Source: Panax quinquefolius (lineage: Eukaryota; Streptophyta; Magnoliopsida; Apiales; Araliaceae). Taken from it: DNA of 64,000 nucleotides. The notes under the pieces were generated by a model. The model was not told where the DNA came from. It worked only from the letters and a program-made list of their open reading frames with translations, and searched no databases. Below, piece by piece: positions 11,511-34,839 of the stretch. The stretch spans positions 126,335,537 to 126,399,536 of the forward strand of contig CM035164.1 of NCBI GenBank assembly GCA_020205615.1, read 5' to 3'. Position numbers and translations under genes: made by a program. Numbering within the stretch: position 1 is the first letter of the stretch; each line of letters begins with the position of its first letter.

Positions 11511-14282
11511 CATTATCCAATCAAAATATTGGATGTGCCACCGTGCTGCTGATTTCTTCTTACTGTCAATTTTTTTTTTGGTGTTAGTCATGTCCAGTTG
11601 ACAGACAGATCGTGTGGTATTGAGAATTTACACTTGGCCTGTTTCTTGCTTAGGTGTTTAAAAATTGGGCTAGTTTGTTGTAATATCATTGTTGCCTTCC
11701 GTTGGGCTATTAGACATAACTGATTTTCTAATAGCTTTCACATCTTATGTTCAACGGTTGACACTTTGTATTTAAGTTATTTTTTTAGTGGTTAAGTAAC
11801 TGTTGTGCCTTCAAGACACTATGTTAACCTGATTGCCTAACCCCAATAGAGTGTTATTCTTGTTTCTTACCACGCTATTTTTTCTGCGGTTGTATTGCCT
11901 AACTTATGTTTTTCAAGTTTTTAAATGACATCTTGCTAGTGTTCATCATCTTCTCATGCAAGTTTAACATTTATTTCCCTTTCTTCTGTCTAGGTCTCTC
12001 AGAGCTTCAGGGACACAACTGGTTCTGCCACCTTGCATACAAATAATTTTGTGAGGTATATTTTGTGCAGTTGTTTTATTTCTCTCTTCTGAACAAGTTT
12101 GCATTTCTGTGTGTAATCTAATTGTTGTCTTGGTGCTCCCATTTTTCATGAGATGTACGAGGGATTGTGCAGAATTTACTTGTGTCTGTCACTCTGTCTG
12201 GTGTCTAGCATAATTGTTGCCATTTGGTACTTACTGCTTAGGGCCATCAGTTGTAACAACCTTTGAACAAAAGATGTGAAAGTAAATTTGTTTTCTTACA
12301 TGCCCTGTCAGGATTATGCCCATTAAATTTATGGTCAGTCTATATGAATAACTAGAGGATCTAACCTACTATTACGTGTGTATCATTTCTTTTGCTAGTC
12401 ATTCATTTTCTAAGCTATGGTGGTGGTTAGGGTATTGGGCCCTTCTAAACGTGTTGAAGTCAGATTTTATTGTGTTCAAAGATTTAAAGTACAAATAATA
12501 TATGATTAGATAAGTAGAAATATTTTTGCCACGGGATAAATCTTCCCTTGTGATCCTATGAATCACCCTTGTGCTGCAATTCCATACATTTTGCCATCAA
12601 TTCTTTTTCCATCATCCAAATCTTATTACACTAAAACTCTGTTGCAAGTTTATTTAGGGTTTTGAGCCCTTTCAAACACCTGCATGAGTATGATCTAATT
12701 GTGTGCAAGGATTTCACAAGATGCAAGATAAGAAGAAAGCAAGAAATCCACGATATAGGATGAAAATAAAGAACAAGGTAACTAAAGCAAAAAAGCAATT
12801 TAACTTGATTTGGCCATACGGAGACAATAAATTTCCCTAGACTTACAGAACTTGTAGTACAAATAGATGGTCATGACTTTGTATTTATCTCCAAATCTAA
12901 ACCCAAAGCCTCATAAACTCGATCCCAAAGCCCCATATCCCCTTTGAAGATCCCTAACTTCTCTCTTACTCAGTCGTTTTGCTTCTCAAATTGATATCCA
13001 AGGACCCTATCTATGGAACCTAAAACGATAGATCCGAATCTATAATAAAATAGGAAAATCAAAACTGTAAATGAATTAGGAAACCCAATTTCTTGGGAGA
13101 AAAAAATTCAAATCACACAATAGTGGTTGAAGTGATGAGAAAATGATGTCCCATGGGGGAAGGTATATCAGTACTTGTTTGAAAGTGCATGCACAGAATT
13201 GAGCTTTCAAATCTATGGCGTATACAAGGGTTCTAAGCTGAAGGCAGAGATAATATCTTGAAGCTGATAATTATGTCATTGGTGTTCTACTCAACCTTCT
13301 TGACAGGATTAAGAGAATCACTAATCACAGATTCAGATTCAGTGTTAATTGGATAATAACCAGCCTGGTATATGTTTGTGCTTGATATATGCATGTTGCC
13401 TTAATTCATGACGGTCTCTTTTTATTACCACCTGTCATGGGCTTAAATGTGTTTTTTATTGGTGTCAAATAAGTGCCTTGGTGATGTTAAGCTTTCAGAT
13501 ATAATATTCATAGAACTAGTCTCAAACACCACCTTTCCCCAATATTTCTCTTCTCTTTCCTTTTTAGCAACAATTCATGATTCTGGTCTTTCCAGCTCGT
13601 CTACTTTACCCCTTTGGGATGATAGCTTTGGAATGTTTACACAACTTTTGTAAGTAACAATCAGGTATCCAAGCATGAGTGCGTCATGAATAAAGTCCGT
13701 CTTCAATAATAATGTTGCTTACCAGTAAAAGTAATGTTGCTTTGTTGGTCTTTGTGCCATTAAGAGAATCCTTTTTTGAGCAACTTAAGATTAATTTGGA
13801 TCTATGAGATGTGCATATAGTTATGTACTGTGTAGAAAAACTCATGTGCTTTGATGTTTGGTCGCCAGTTGCTTGTCATCATCTTGTTGTCCCAAAAGTT
13901 TTCTGTTGGATCTAAACTACCAAGTTGCGTATTTAACTTAATAATGGCTTTAATTTTCAGTTGATTTTTTGTTACTCTGTTGGCAGGAGGCAAATGCTAT
14001 AAAGACGGGCACAAAACTTGCATCTCATTGTACATTATTAGGACTATCAACCCATGTTTAACAAGGATTACTCTCCCTTATCGGATTTGGTTTGTTGGTT
14101 CAGAAGAAAATGAAAAGGATCAGCAGGAGACGGCCAAGATTCTGACTCCTTTAAATGTCTTTGTTATAAAATCTGGTCCATGAGTGAGTTATATCGCAGG
14201 GTGTGATATGATAAATTCTTTCATACTACCATTTACAAACTTATATCTTAATCTGCCCCCGCCCATTTTCTGCAGCCAGCAC

Positions 14283-14308
14283 AGCAGGCAGGCAGGCAGG
14301 CAGGCAGG
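14283..14308. repeat. (CAGG)n microsatellite
   Basis: About six tandem copies of the tetramer, directly after CTGCAGCCAGCA. Confidence 0.85.
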
Positions 14309-14883
14309 TCTCCGATTCAGTTGGTTTGGGATGTGTGTGGGTGAAAAATCATGTGTTTTAACCTTGTATGTTTGTTTTTGGACTTTTTATTTATTGGAAA
14401 AAAATAATGAGGGGTTATGCTATGTTAATTTTGAGGGTATTTTTATCGTTAAAACTTTTAATAATAGTAGCCTCAGATTAAATAAAAAGATAAAATAGTA
14501 ATATAATTAAAATTGTAGTGCTCGCCTCGCTTAATATTTGGCTATGTCCACTTGTTGTTATGAAGGAAAATGAGAGAACTAGTTGTAGTTTCCGGATACC
14601 CGAAAATTGGCATAAATTACTGATGAGTTTATATTTCAGTGGATTGAAAATTATCATTTACAACCAATTCAACAATAATTGTGCAAAGCATTCCAGTAAA
14701 AAAATAAAAGATTTCACATGTGATACTACTATACTACCCCTGCCAGCCAAAGAAAAGGTGCAACTACAATTTTATTACTCCTATTATGTTTTTTTGTGTT
14801 AAATACTTAATCCTCGAAGTAGGCTAATATTGTGGTCCTTTGGCAACCTGGAACTAGATAGTTTTATTATTTACAGTAAAGTT

Positions 14884-14956
14884 ATGGCCTTACTGGTAAT
14901 TGGTAAAGGTCTTTTTTTTGTAAGGTTACAGATTCAAGTCTATTGAGCTTAGCAAT
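14884..14956 (+). repeat. tRNA-derived SINE-like fragment
   Basis: GGCCTTACTGGTAATTGG resembles a Pol III A box and GGTTACAGATTCAAGTC a B box, in the spacing and orientation of plant tRNA-derived SINEs. No poly-A tail or target duplication could be defined. Confidence 0.35.
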
Positions 14957-15106
14957 GAAGTTCCTCATTTTAGATTATGTTTTTGATTCTACTCCTTAAC
15001 AAGAATTCTACAAGCATTACATAAAATCAAATGTAAGTTTCCCCTAATATTATTCTTCATGGTCTCTTCGCTTGCCACCTAGCCCCTAGCCCCATACACC
15101 CTAGAA

Positions 15107-15108
<2 letters not shown>

Positions 15109-15142
<34 letters not shown>
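15109..15142. repeat. (AT)n microsatellite
   Basis: Perfect AT dinucleotide run flanked by TAGAAT on the left and ATTCTA on the right, so the whole can fold as a hairpin. Confidence 0.9.
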
Positions 15143-15144
<2 letters not shown>

Positions 15145-15227
15145 TAGAATTAAATTATAATATAATAGATTCTAAAAAATAAAAAAAGAATTATGAGAGA
15201 ACAAATACAAATTAATATTTCTCAATT

Positions 15228-15310
15228 CGGCTCAGTTGGTATATCTAGCCCTGCTATGCAAGAGGACTAGAGTTCAAATTCCTCACCCCCAAAACTAGCA
15301 ACAACAAAAA
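15228..15310 (+). repeat. tRNA-related SINE head
   Basis: GGCTCAGTTGGTATATC is close to a Pol III A box and GAGTTCAAATTCCTC to a B box about 40 bp downstream. An A-rich stretch (ACAACAAAAAAAAA) follows. It looks tRNA-like but lacks a clean cloverleaf, so a SINE head or tRNA pseudogene is more likely than a working tRNA. Confidence 0.5.
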
Positions 15311-15700
15311 AAAATCACTTTTGGTATATACCCACCCATTTTTCATTTTTAGGATGCTTTAAGGTGATGTATTTTTTTTTTATAAAAAAAATAGAGATAT
15401 TTAATGTTTATTTATTCCAATGGAGTGGGGACCTCCTAAACCATTACGAATACAAAGTCTTAAGTTGAAAATTGAAATGAAAAATTTACCCAAAATTAGA
15501 AGAGGGAGGGTGGCTTGTTTTTAGTTCCCGCCGTATTCAAACACCCAAAAGCAAAAGTCGCCAACGCTTAAATTTTCTTGTTCCCGGGGTTTTCCCACCT
15601 TCATACCCGATTTATTCCATCATTCAAATCTCAATTTCCTCCAAACTTTCTCAAAATCTCTGCTGTCTCTCTCTTTTTTTCTTTCTATCAAGCCTCAAAA

Positions 15701-16814
15701 ATGGAGAACAAATTTCATGACTTGCCTCCCCTCAAAAGATACAGGCTCATTCATCAACAAGAAGAGCTAGATCTCAAATCCCTACCTTCTTCCCCTTGCC
15801 TCCCAGCTAAAAAAAGAAAAGAATCCAGAACTGATTCACCACCATTTCCACCCAATTCCACAACCACCACCTATTGTCTACCGGCCAAAAAAAGGATTTG
15901 GGCCTTTTCGCCTTTCGATCTCAATGTTGAATACAACCCATCATTAGCTGAAGAAGAAAAAGAAATTCTTAAACCCAAAAACGCTCCAAACACAAATTCA
16001 ATCTCAAATACTAGTACCCAAATAGTTGAAAATGAAGAAGAGGATGATGGGATTGTTTGTGCTGTATGTCAAAGTACAGATGGAGACCCATCAGACCCAA
16101 TTGTATTTTGTGATGGGTGTGATCTAATGGTTCACACCACTTGCTATGGCCATCCCCTCACAAATGGTGTACCAGAAGGTGATTGGTTCTGTTCCCAGTG
16201 CTCAATTTCCAAACCCCCAAAATCCAATAAGAAAAAGGCCCAATCTTGCTGCCTCTGCCCTGTCATTGGTGGTGCAATGAAGCACACTGGAGACGGCCGG
16301 TGGGCCCATATCGTGTGTGCTCTGTTTGTCCCTGAGGTGTTCTTTAAGGACCCAGAAGGCCGAGAAGGGATTGATTGCAGTAAGGTTCCTGCAAGAAGGT
16401 GGGAGCACAGTTGCTATGTTTGTGAATCTGCAAATGGGTGTGCCGTTGATTGCTCTGAGCCCAAGTGTCCATTGGGTTTTCATGTCACTTGTGGGTTGAA
16501 AGAAGAGCTCTGTATTGAGTATAGAGAAGGGAAGAGCAATGGGGCCATTGTTGTTGGGTTTTGCAAAAGCCATACTAATCTCTGGAACAAGGTATTTTTT
16601 TTTAATTTGGTTTTGTATCCAAATATTTGGTCTTTTTTTTAGTTGAGATTCAAATTTGGGCACTAGTAGTGATATATAAACTTCTTGGTGAAAGTTATTT
16701 AGACAATGAGTTTAATTATATGGGTTTTATTGATTATTTGGAGTAATGTTTTGTTTGCAGCTGCAACAAACAGGGAAGTTCAAGATTGTTGCAAGGGATG
16801 AGCACAATAAGTAG
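15701..16814 (+). CDS. PHD finger / extended-PHD domain nuclear protein
   Basis: Exons 15701-16591 and 16761-16814 join at a complete codon (AAG then CTGCAACAA) to 314 aa. The ATG at 15701 (MENKFHDLPPLKRYR) was preferred over an in-frame ATG at 15578 because the upstream residues are low-complexity and look like leader. Basic patches PAKKRK (35-40) and PAKKR suggest nuclear import. A canonical PHD finger spans about 115-168 (CAVCQSTDG, then FCDGCDLMVHTTCY, then DWFCSQC). An extended PHD spans about 182-290 (CCLCPVIGGAMK, WAHIVCALFVPEV, FHVTCG, GFCKSHTNLW). This PHD plus zinc-knuckle plus ePHD layout is shared with JADE/BRPF and trithorax proteins, where it reads histone H3. No catalytic domain is present. 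It resembles Arabidopsis At3g14740. Confidence 0.9.
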
Positions 16815-17287
16815 AAAATTTTACAGGGAACCAAAATTTCAATGTATTTTTAGATTCTGAGATATACTTTATGCTTTATTTCATGACAGTTTTTTAGTCC
16901 CTTCTTTATTTTTATCTTTTTTAATGAATTCTGGCAGTGTTCTAGCTTTCTCCATTTTAATGAATCATGGTTCATCCTGTTTGAGAATAGTGTATTGATT
17001 TTATATTCTTATTTTGTTTTCTTTTATTTGAAGCAACAACTCCAAGTTCCAGAAATGAGCACACACAAAATGTGTGAGATTTGTGGTAGAAAAATAAAAC
17101 ATGGGAAAGAAAAATGTGTATGGGACATAAATTGAGATTGATCAGGTAAAAATTGGGTAATGGAGACAAAAAAGAATAGGTGATTGGATCGAGTGGGAGA
17201 GAGAAAAAGATTAGATAGATTAGTTTTTTCAAAAGAGCACTCCTTTTCTTTTTCTAAGTGAAAAACACAAATTATAATAGATAATGA

Positions 17288-17292
<5 letters not shown>

Positions 17293-17326
<34 letters not shown>

Positions 17327-17333
17327 TTTAGTT
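17293..17333. repeat. (AT)n microsatellite
   Basis: Perfect AT run of about 40 bp. Confidence 0.9.
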
Positions 17334-17485
17334 AAAATATATTGGTTGCATATACATATATATAATCTTTGACTAAAATACACTCCTATTTAATTTGAGC
17401 TGGTAATTAACAAACAATAGCTATCCTTATCCTTAAAAAGGGGAACGAAGTTTATTCAAATCCTAGTTGAAACCAATTAACACAC

Positions 17486-17487
<2 letters not shown>

Positions 17488-17542
<55 letters not shown>
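17488..17542. repeat. (AT)n microsatellite
   Basis: Perfect TA run of about 54 bp ending ~45 bp before the start codon of the DUF7705-like gene, so it probably lies in its promoter or 5' UTR. Confidence 0.9.
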
Positions 17543-17543
<1 letters not shown>

Positions 17544-17585
17544 CTGGAGTTTACATGGATTAATTAATTTTAGTCAAGATCGAGT

Positions 17586-19622
17586 ATGGCCATGGGGCAG
17601 CAATTTTACAAGCGCATGGCATATTTGTATTGCGTATTAATATTATCAACATCCTCATTAATTAATTTAATTTTGGCGGAAGGAGATGGAAAATCTGCAG
17701 TTGGTGATCCAGGGATGAGAAGAGATGGACTGAGAGTTGCAATAGAGGCTTGGAATCAGTGCAATGAGGTTGGCCATGAAGCTCCTCATATGGGTAGTCC
17801 CCGCCAGGCTGATTGCTTTGACTTGCACAATTCCTACGGTGACTTCTATTTCCCTACTAGAATCCATAAATTTTGTTGAACGTGAAATTTTAGATAATAA
17901 AATATAAATTAATGTGAGTTTTTTCAATTACCTCATACATATTTCAGTTGTACTACATACCAACCATATATTTATTTTTATACATCATGTGCATGGCTAA
18001 ACAATGGCATAATAATGAAGTTAATTATGCTTGGTTAATTTTATTTATTTATTGTTTTATTATGTTACTAATCAAATGATGAACCATTATTCTCATATAT
18101 ATATATATGTCCATAATTTAGGGGGAAAAGTCAATTTAATTCACAAGGTGAATGAGAAAATGAACAAGTATGGAATAGCGGATGCCAAATCCCAAGGCTT
18201 CAACAAAATTAATGTGAATACTTATGCTGCATGGAAAGAGTTATTCTTAGGCAAAAAATGCCAAGTCCAAGACACTCCCAAACCATGGCAGTTTTGGATG
18301 ATCATGCTCAAGAGTGGCAACATGGACACATCGGCTGCTGTATGCCCTGAAAATGGCAAGAAATCGAAGCCCTTTCCGCCGGAGTCTCGGTTTCCGTGCT
18401 TCGAAAAGGCTGCATGAACATGCCAAGGATATATCATGATTATACTAGTGTTGATGGGAGTAGTATGAAGGGCAGGTTTTATGGGACATGGGATTTGGAT
18501 GCTGATGTGAAATTGGCACCTACAAAAAATGAAACTTCTTATTATTCGGTGACTTGGGAGAAGGAGATTGGAAAGGGGAGTTGGGTTTTTCATCATTTGT
18601 TGAAGACATCAACTAAGTATCCATGGTTGATGCTTTATTTGAGATCAGATGCAACTGATGGAGTCTCTGGCGGGTATCACTATAAAACAAGAGGGATGTC
18701 AAAAATTGTGAGTAGTCTTTTTTATTTTTTAAATGACTTGTGTGCATATTATTATTGTCATAAACTAGAATTTTGATTTTTCAAAAAATTGGCATTCTTA
18801 ATTTGCCATGGGATATGGATCGAATCATTTTCATATTCTTTTCCTATTTTGCAAGGTTCCAAAATCACCAAACTTCAAAGTAAGATTCAAGCTAGATATA
18901 AAGCAAGGGGGAGGACCTAACAGCCAGTTCTATCTTCTGGACATTGGAAGCTGTTGGAAGAACAACGGCCAGCCTTGTAACGGGGACGTGACAACTGACG
19001 TGACTCGATACAGTGAGATGATCATAAATCCAGAAACAGAGCCGTGGTGCTTTCCGGACAATCTCAGGCTGTGTCCACCTTACCACACTCTTTCAAACGG
19101 AACTAAAATTCATCGCACAGATAAAGAAAAATTCCCCTACGCAGCTTATCATATTTATTGTTCCCCGGGCAATGCTAAGCATCTGGAGGAGCCATATAAC
19201 TTATGTGATGCTTATAGCAATCCTCAACCGCAGGAAATACTGCAGATTCTTCCTCATCCGGTTTGGGGAGAATATGGGTACCCGATTCATAAGGGTCAAG
19301 GTTGGATTGGGGATTCAAGAAGTTGGGAACTTGATGTTGGGAGACTTTCCCAGTCACTTTATTTCTACCAGGTATATTTACTTCCCCATTGCTCTGTATT
19401 TATGTATCATAAACATGACTTTTATAAGAGGGTGCTTGAATTTGAAATTTGATATGGTGGTTTGTAATAATAATGCAGGAACCGGGAACTGCACCAGTAG
19501 AGAGGCATTGGCCATCAGTTGACTTGGGAACAGAGATTTATGTTAGCGGCAATCAAGTTGCAGAGTGGACTGTTAGTGATTTCGACTTTGTAGTTCCAGA
19601 ATCGAATATTGCTATTGCATAG
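17586..19622 (+). pseudogene. DUF7705-like secreted plant protein, frameshifted in exon 2
   Basis: Exons 17586-17838, 18122-18707, 18856-19371 and 19479-19622 have clean GT-AG junctions in matching phase. The protein starts with a hydrophobic signal peptide (YLYCVLILSTSSLINLILA) and continues GDPGMRRDGLRVAIEAWNQC, DTPKPWQFWMIMLKSGN, FYGTWDLDAD, SYYSVTWEKEIGKGSWVFHH, DIGSCWKNNG and ILPHPVWGEYGYP. These match a conserved plant extracellular family of unknown function that I know as DUF7705; the number is from memory. In exon 2 the frame PPESRFPCFEK runs to a stop at 18415-18417, while the conserved continuation (KGCMNMPRIYHDY) is in the next phase. One base is missing between about 18397 and 18410. 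Everything else is intact, so this is either a young null allele or a single-base assembly error. Confidence 0.85.
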
Positions 19623-20373
19623 AGGAGGATCGGCCAAAATAGTTTATATGATCAACTGGATTAATCAATTTTCATTTTCCTCAACTCTATCAACAGCCAT
19701 ATTCTCAGTCTACAATTTTATTATATTTACAGGATGGATTGAATCTAAAGAAATGAAGGTCAATGCAAAATATAGATAGAGATGCATATAAATAAATGTG
19801 TTATTGATAATTTGTGAAGGTGATTTAGAAATCTCAACTCCAATCAATTCAAGTTCAACTTAACCTCGACCTCAGGTATATATATAATGCAGGATCCAGA
19901 TACAATAGTAGCAAAGAGAATTTCGACATCCATCAATATGGGTAATAAGATATTCATAGGTGATAGTGGACTGTAAGCAACTCTGATATCATTATTCCAA
20001 ATGAAGATGCTACATTATAGTTTTTCTGGCAAATCATCAACGGAAAATCTTAAATATAATGACAGGGTCAAACCCGTTCTATGGTAAGAAAAACATTATT
20101 CTTCATGTATTCAACGATACTCTAAAGACTGAACTAACACAAGATAAACATGCCTTTTAACTGCCCACTGGTCCTGTTTCAATTGTGTGCAAGGTTTGAT
20201 CCATTCAAGGGAAAGTAGGAAACCCCACCTAATAACATAAAAACTGAACATCGCTAACCTCTACTAGCAGCGACACTAATAGCAGCAGCTCCAACTGCTC
20301 CAAACTGATATTGCACCTCTACTGGTTCTGAATCTATTGACATTTGATCAATAAACTGACTTGCTTGGCCTTG
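19623..20373. other. Intergenic, tail-to-tail 3' regions
   Basis: Separates the 3' ends of the DUF7705-like gene (+) and the MAP kinase gene (-). No coding signal or repeat recognised; both 3' UTRs should lie here. Confidence 0.5.
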
Positions 20374-30967
<10,594 letters not shown>

Positions 30968-31260
30968 AATTTAAGTAATGAATACAGATTTATAAAAGAA
31001 AAGCGATCAGAACAAGATCGAAAAGGCAAAACTGAAGAAGGAAATCGGCGGTGATGAACATTTAGCGAATCAGCCACATTTTCCCCACCGACAACGACTT
31101 CGGATTACAAGCCCACAATCCCTAGTGATTCTCTCTCTAGACTCTTCCACACAAGATATAATTGTGTAAAACCAGAAACCAACCACAACAACCTTACTCA
31201 TTCAATTCTCAATTCTCAATTCTCAATTCAAGCCCTAAAAATGCCAAAAGTTCGACGAAA
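30968..31260 (-). promoter_or_regulatory. Putative 5' UTR / promoter of MAPK gene
   Basis: Immediately upstream of the minus-strand start codon. Less AT-rich, with CT repeats (TCTCTCTCTAG near 31131) and (AATTCTC)n around 31203-31225, common in plant leaders. The transcription start cannot be fixed by eye. Confidence 0.35.
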
Positions 31261-33474
31261 CCGCATTGAATCTGCGGGCGATTAAGAGATTCAAAACCCT
31301 TTTGATGAGCGAAGAGAGAGAAAGTAGAGAGTGGAAGGAATTCAAAGCGAAGTGGAAAAAATGTTTCACTCTGTGTTTATATATTTTGTTTGTACTTTAT
31401 CCACTGTTTATCACTTTCTTTGTACGGACCTCATCAACTGAAGTCTACTATGGAAGTGGCATATCTTGTAAATTTTGAAATAAATTTTAAAAATTGATAT
31501 ATTCACGTAAAAATAGGATATATTCGTCTTAGTCACATTTTTTCCAAGAAAATTGATATTTTTTCGTCATTTTTTTATATTTTTACATGTAGGTATGACC
31601 TATATATTAGTCAATAAAAATTCAACACATTAATTAATATGTGAACCTATATATAAAAATATAAAATAAAAAATTCAATTAATAACGGTCATTATCTATC
31701 GTAAAGTGTCATTATTCTCATCCCAAATTACTAGTATATATAAATATACACGTATCCTAGTATATATACAAGAACAATAGTATTATTACATAAAAATTAA
31801 TACATAATATTAATATATACGATATCTAGTGGGTTTCATTCCGACATGTGTATATAAGCATTATAAAAATAGCTTTTTATGTGATAGTAGCATTATTTTA
31901 TATACAAGTATAAATGTTTAAAGAGACCACTAGCTAAAAGATCTTTAATTTTCTCATTGTGATGGCAAAAAAATCCTAAAAAGTCTCAGTAACAAGCATT
32001 AACAAAAATTTTAAGAAAATGATAAATTCACAATAGAAAATATTCCCATAACAAAATTGTCGCTATAGATATATAGTAACAATTTTTACCTTTGTTATAT
32101 ATGTATTGCAACACTTTTATTGTAGAAATAAAAAAGTATTATAAAAATATTAATTTTCAAAATCTATAAGTGAGCAATATGGAGAGATTGAAAGATATAT
32201 TTTAAATGATTATTTAAGAGTCTCTAAAATAAGGAATGTTTGGAAACAATAGTGTTTTGCTTACTAAAGAATAAATACTAAAAGTTGTTATTAAATCATG
32301 TATATATACTTGTGAGTATTATTTAGGGTTTCAACATTGATTTCGTTAGTTTTTAACAATAAATTCGTGTAGATATGTATTAAATAGTTAGGTTTATATC
32401 AGTTTTTTTGAATATGTCTCGATTCATTGTCAGACAACCGTAAAATGTCTAGTAATGATTAAAGGTGTAACGAACCGAGTCGATCTGAATATTGAGTTGC
32501 TCAGATTTGGTTCACAGAATTTATTGAATATAAAATAAAGTTTGATTGAGGCTCATTTAGCTACCAAGTCGAAAGCACGATTCTGAATCGAGCCCAAACA
32601 ATTTGAACTTTTTCAACGAATATGATCCGAGTATCAATAGAAAATTATAATTTGAGGAGGTTCGAGTAATTTATCGAACTTTAAATTGTGCTAATATTTG
32701 ACTCATTTATATTTCAAGTCGAGCTCGAATCAAACTTTTGGTTGAACGAGTATGAATCGAACCCGAATTATTTGCTCATTTTACAGCCTTAATAATGGTC
32801 GTGATGAATTACATATTATGACAATTTACATTAAAATTCTCATAAGTATTAATATATCTCAATCAATAGGGACTCCAATAAATATTTTTTAGCCTAGAAT
32901 GTTTCTAAAGAGTCAAAAACTTGAAGGGAAAAGTCATTTTAGTAGGTAGGGATTCAAGTATGCTTATTTCTCTTAAGAATACTGATATTTTCACATGATT
33001 TTTTGATATTTTCATATGAAAATAGTCGCTATAAATCCTATAACGATAATTTTTACCGTCGCTATACATATGTAGCAATACTTTTCATGTAAAAATATGA
33101 AAAAGTCATATGAAAATATCAATTTCCTTTTTTGAAACGGTATAATGAATTGACATGTGTCGGGAAAATTTTATGAACTTTTAGTTGAATAACACTTTTA
33201 TTCTTGTATGTCAAATTTAAAATTATCTCCATTTCATATAAAGACTAATTTTTTTTAAAATTTAAAAATAGTAATATATAATTTTGTACTATGTATATTA
33301 TAAATATAATAAATAATGTAATATTGTTATGAGATTTTGGTAATAAATTTAAGAATATTATCTCATTTCGCACTAATAAGCTTTATAATCTTTGCAAAAC
33401 ATAGGTAGACTCATATAGGGTTGAGCAATGAATCAAATTAGAACCGAAACCGCACCAACAGTTTCGATATATGT
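31261..33474. other. AT-rich intergenic region
   Basis: No coding signal. It includes a probable MITE at about 32460-32793. Near 33000-33115 is a short foldback-like stretch in which ATATTTTCATATGAAAATA and TCATATGAAAATATCAATTT face each other across TAGTCGCTATAAATCC. Confidence 0.5.
32460..32793. mobile_element. Probable MITE
   Basis: Starts AAAGGTGTAACGAACCGAG and ends TTTGCTCATTTTACAGCCTT; the ends are imperfect inverted repeats of the AGG(T/C)TGTAAA type common in small plant hAT-like elements. The interior repeats GAATCGA and TCGAGC motifs. No target duplication was resolved. Confidence 0.45.
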
Positions 33475-34839
33475 TGTGACGCCCCCAAAATAGGTATACA
33501 ACACCCATTCTGAGTCGCCAAATACATGGTACAGAAAGCAAACTACAACTTCAATAATACATTTGTCGTGCAAAATACGACACACACATCTTGTGAGTTT
33601 AAATACAAATATTGTCTTCAGACAATATCCACACTCAAATAAGTCCTCATTACAATTATTCAAACACTATTTTATAGAAATAGTGAGGAATTTCGCTAAA
33701 ACATCTTTTAGAACCATCACTCCGTTACTCGACATTAGTTCCTACTATGTTCTCACCTCTTGAGAAAAATGGAACAAAAAGGAAAAGGTGAGCTCAACTA
33801 GCCCGAAGAAGAATATTATGACTAAGATAATATACAACAAATTATCGTTAGTCTTCACGAGAAAAAATCGATAAAATATAATAGACAACAAGTTTTAGAT
33901 CAACAATTTGCAATGGAAACAACAATCCATTAGAAGAGTCAAGTAGAGAATGAGTTCTACTATCTTCTAAGATTTAAAAGTCCATCATCAATTTTATCCC
34001 TGTAACAACAATCAATATACATCTTTAATCAATATTCATCTTTGCACTACATGCCAAAAATATTCATTTGTATCACCAGTTGGTCATGTTCATCTCAACA
34101 CCTGTTCATCTTCGCACTACGGGCCAAAGATATTCATTAGTTAGTCATTCATCTTTGCACTACAAGCCAAAGATATTCATCAGTTAGTCATTCATCTTTG
34201 CACTACAGGCCAAAGATATTCAGTAATATCATCATTTAGGACTGAGGATGATGAAAAATATTTTAAAAAAAACTAATCCAGTGAGACAGAAGGACAAATA
34301 ATAAGAATTCGTATAACAGTTTATCCAAGATCAATAATACTCTATAATAACCAATTTTAAAGCAAAATTCAAGAATAAAGATCAAAACATGGATACAATC
34401 AAAGATAGTAACCATAATAGACATCTTGGACAAAAAGAAGAAAATTTCATTTTTCTATTGAATAGTCAAGTATTAAGTGAATAGTCTTCAAGTATCGTAA
34501 ATAAGGCAGTATATCGTGAATAGTAACCCCGACACAAAAATTTCCAAATTTGATAAAAAGCTCATACCAACATTTCGGTATAATGATATTGAAGAAAATA
34601 TCATTTTAAGAAGAATATAACACCCCTTACCTCAAAATATCAGTACTTTTGATCGGAATATCGGTATAAGGCTGAAGGAAACTTGCACTGATGAATAGAA
34701 ACTCACAAAGTATCTAAATACTCACAAAATACACTCAATAATCTAGAGAGAAAGAGAGAAAGCTTATGTTTCTTGTGTGATTTTCAATTCTAACTTAGCC
34801 CTCTATTTATAGAAAAATGTTAGCAGACTTGACCTGCAA
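33475..34839 (-). mobile_element. LTR of element E (minus strand), interrupted by element B
   Basis: Read in reverse, it ends in the conserved LTR tail: GGCGACTCAGAATGGGTG, then GGGGGCGTCACA, the A lying at 33475. Internally it carries the hairpin minisatellite (34040-34225) and a TATAAATAGAGGGC stretch near 34800 that may be the LTR promoter. It stops where the TGTAAGACCCC head of element B begins at 34840. The rest of this LTR should lie beyond the right end of the window. Confidence 0.75.
34040..34225 (-). repeat. LTR hairpin minisatellite (4 units)
   Basis: Four units on the minus strand with arm ATCTTTG, a loop such as GCCTGTAGTG, and arm CAAAGAT, about 43-60 bp apart. On the plus strand the best unit reads CATCTTTGCACTACAGGCC then AAAGATATTCA. 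Confidence 0.8.

Larger units (their letters stand above)
9471..14880. other. Long gene-poor intergenic region
   Basis: About 5.4 kb with no open frame that resembles a known protein. T-rich, intron-like texture runs through 10000-13700. Contents seen: a (CGACAC)4 run at 11487-11510 and a (CAGG)n run at 14283-14308. It could contain a non-coding transcript or distal UTR, but I see no direct evidence for either. Confidence 0.4.
16815..17585. other. Intergenic region with two AT microsatellites
   Basis: Holds the 3' end of the PHD gene and the upstream region of the DUF7705-like gene. AT runs occupy about 17293-17333 and 17488-17542. No other signal was recognised. Confidence 0.6.

Noticed and set aside
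13980..14802. Three consecutive plus-strand open frames
   Set aside because: Different frames, low-complexity or repeat-derived content (CAGG run) and no family resemblance; no splice model joins them convincingly.
15228..15310. Possible functional tRNA gene
   Set aside because: A and B boxes are visible, but the acceptor, D and anticodon stems do not pair well by eye; a SINE head is more likely.
16202..16663. 153-codon minus-strand open frame
   Set aside because: It is the antisense of the PHD exon, whose zinc-binding residues are clear on the plus strand.
18222..18596. 124-codon minus-strand open frame
   Set aside because: Antisense of the DUF7705-like exon 2.
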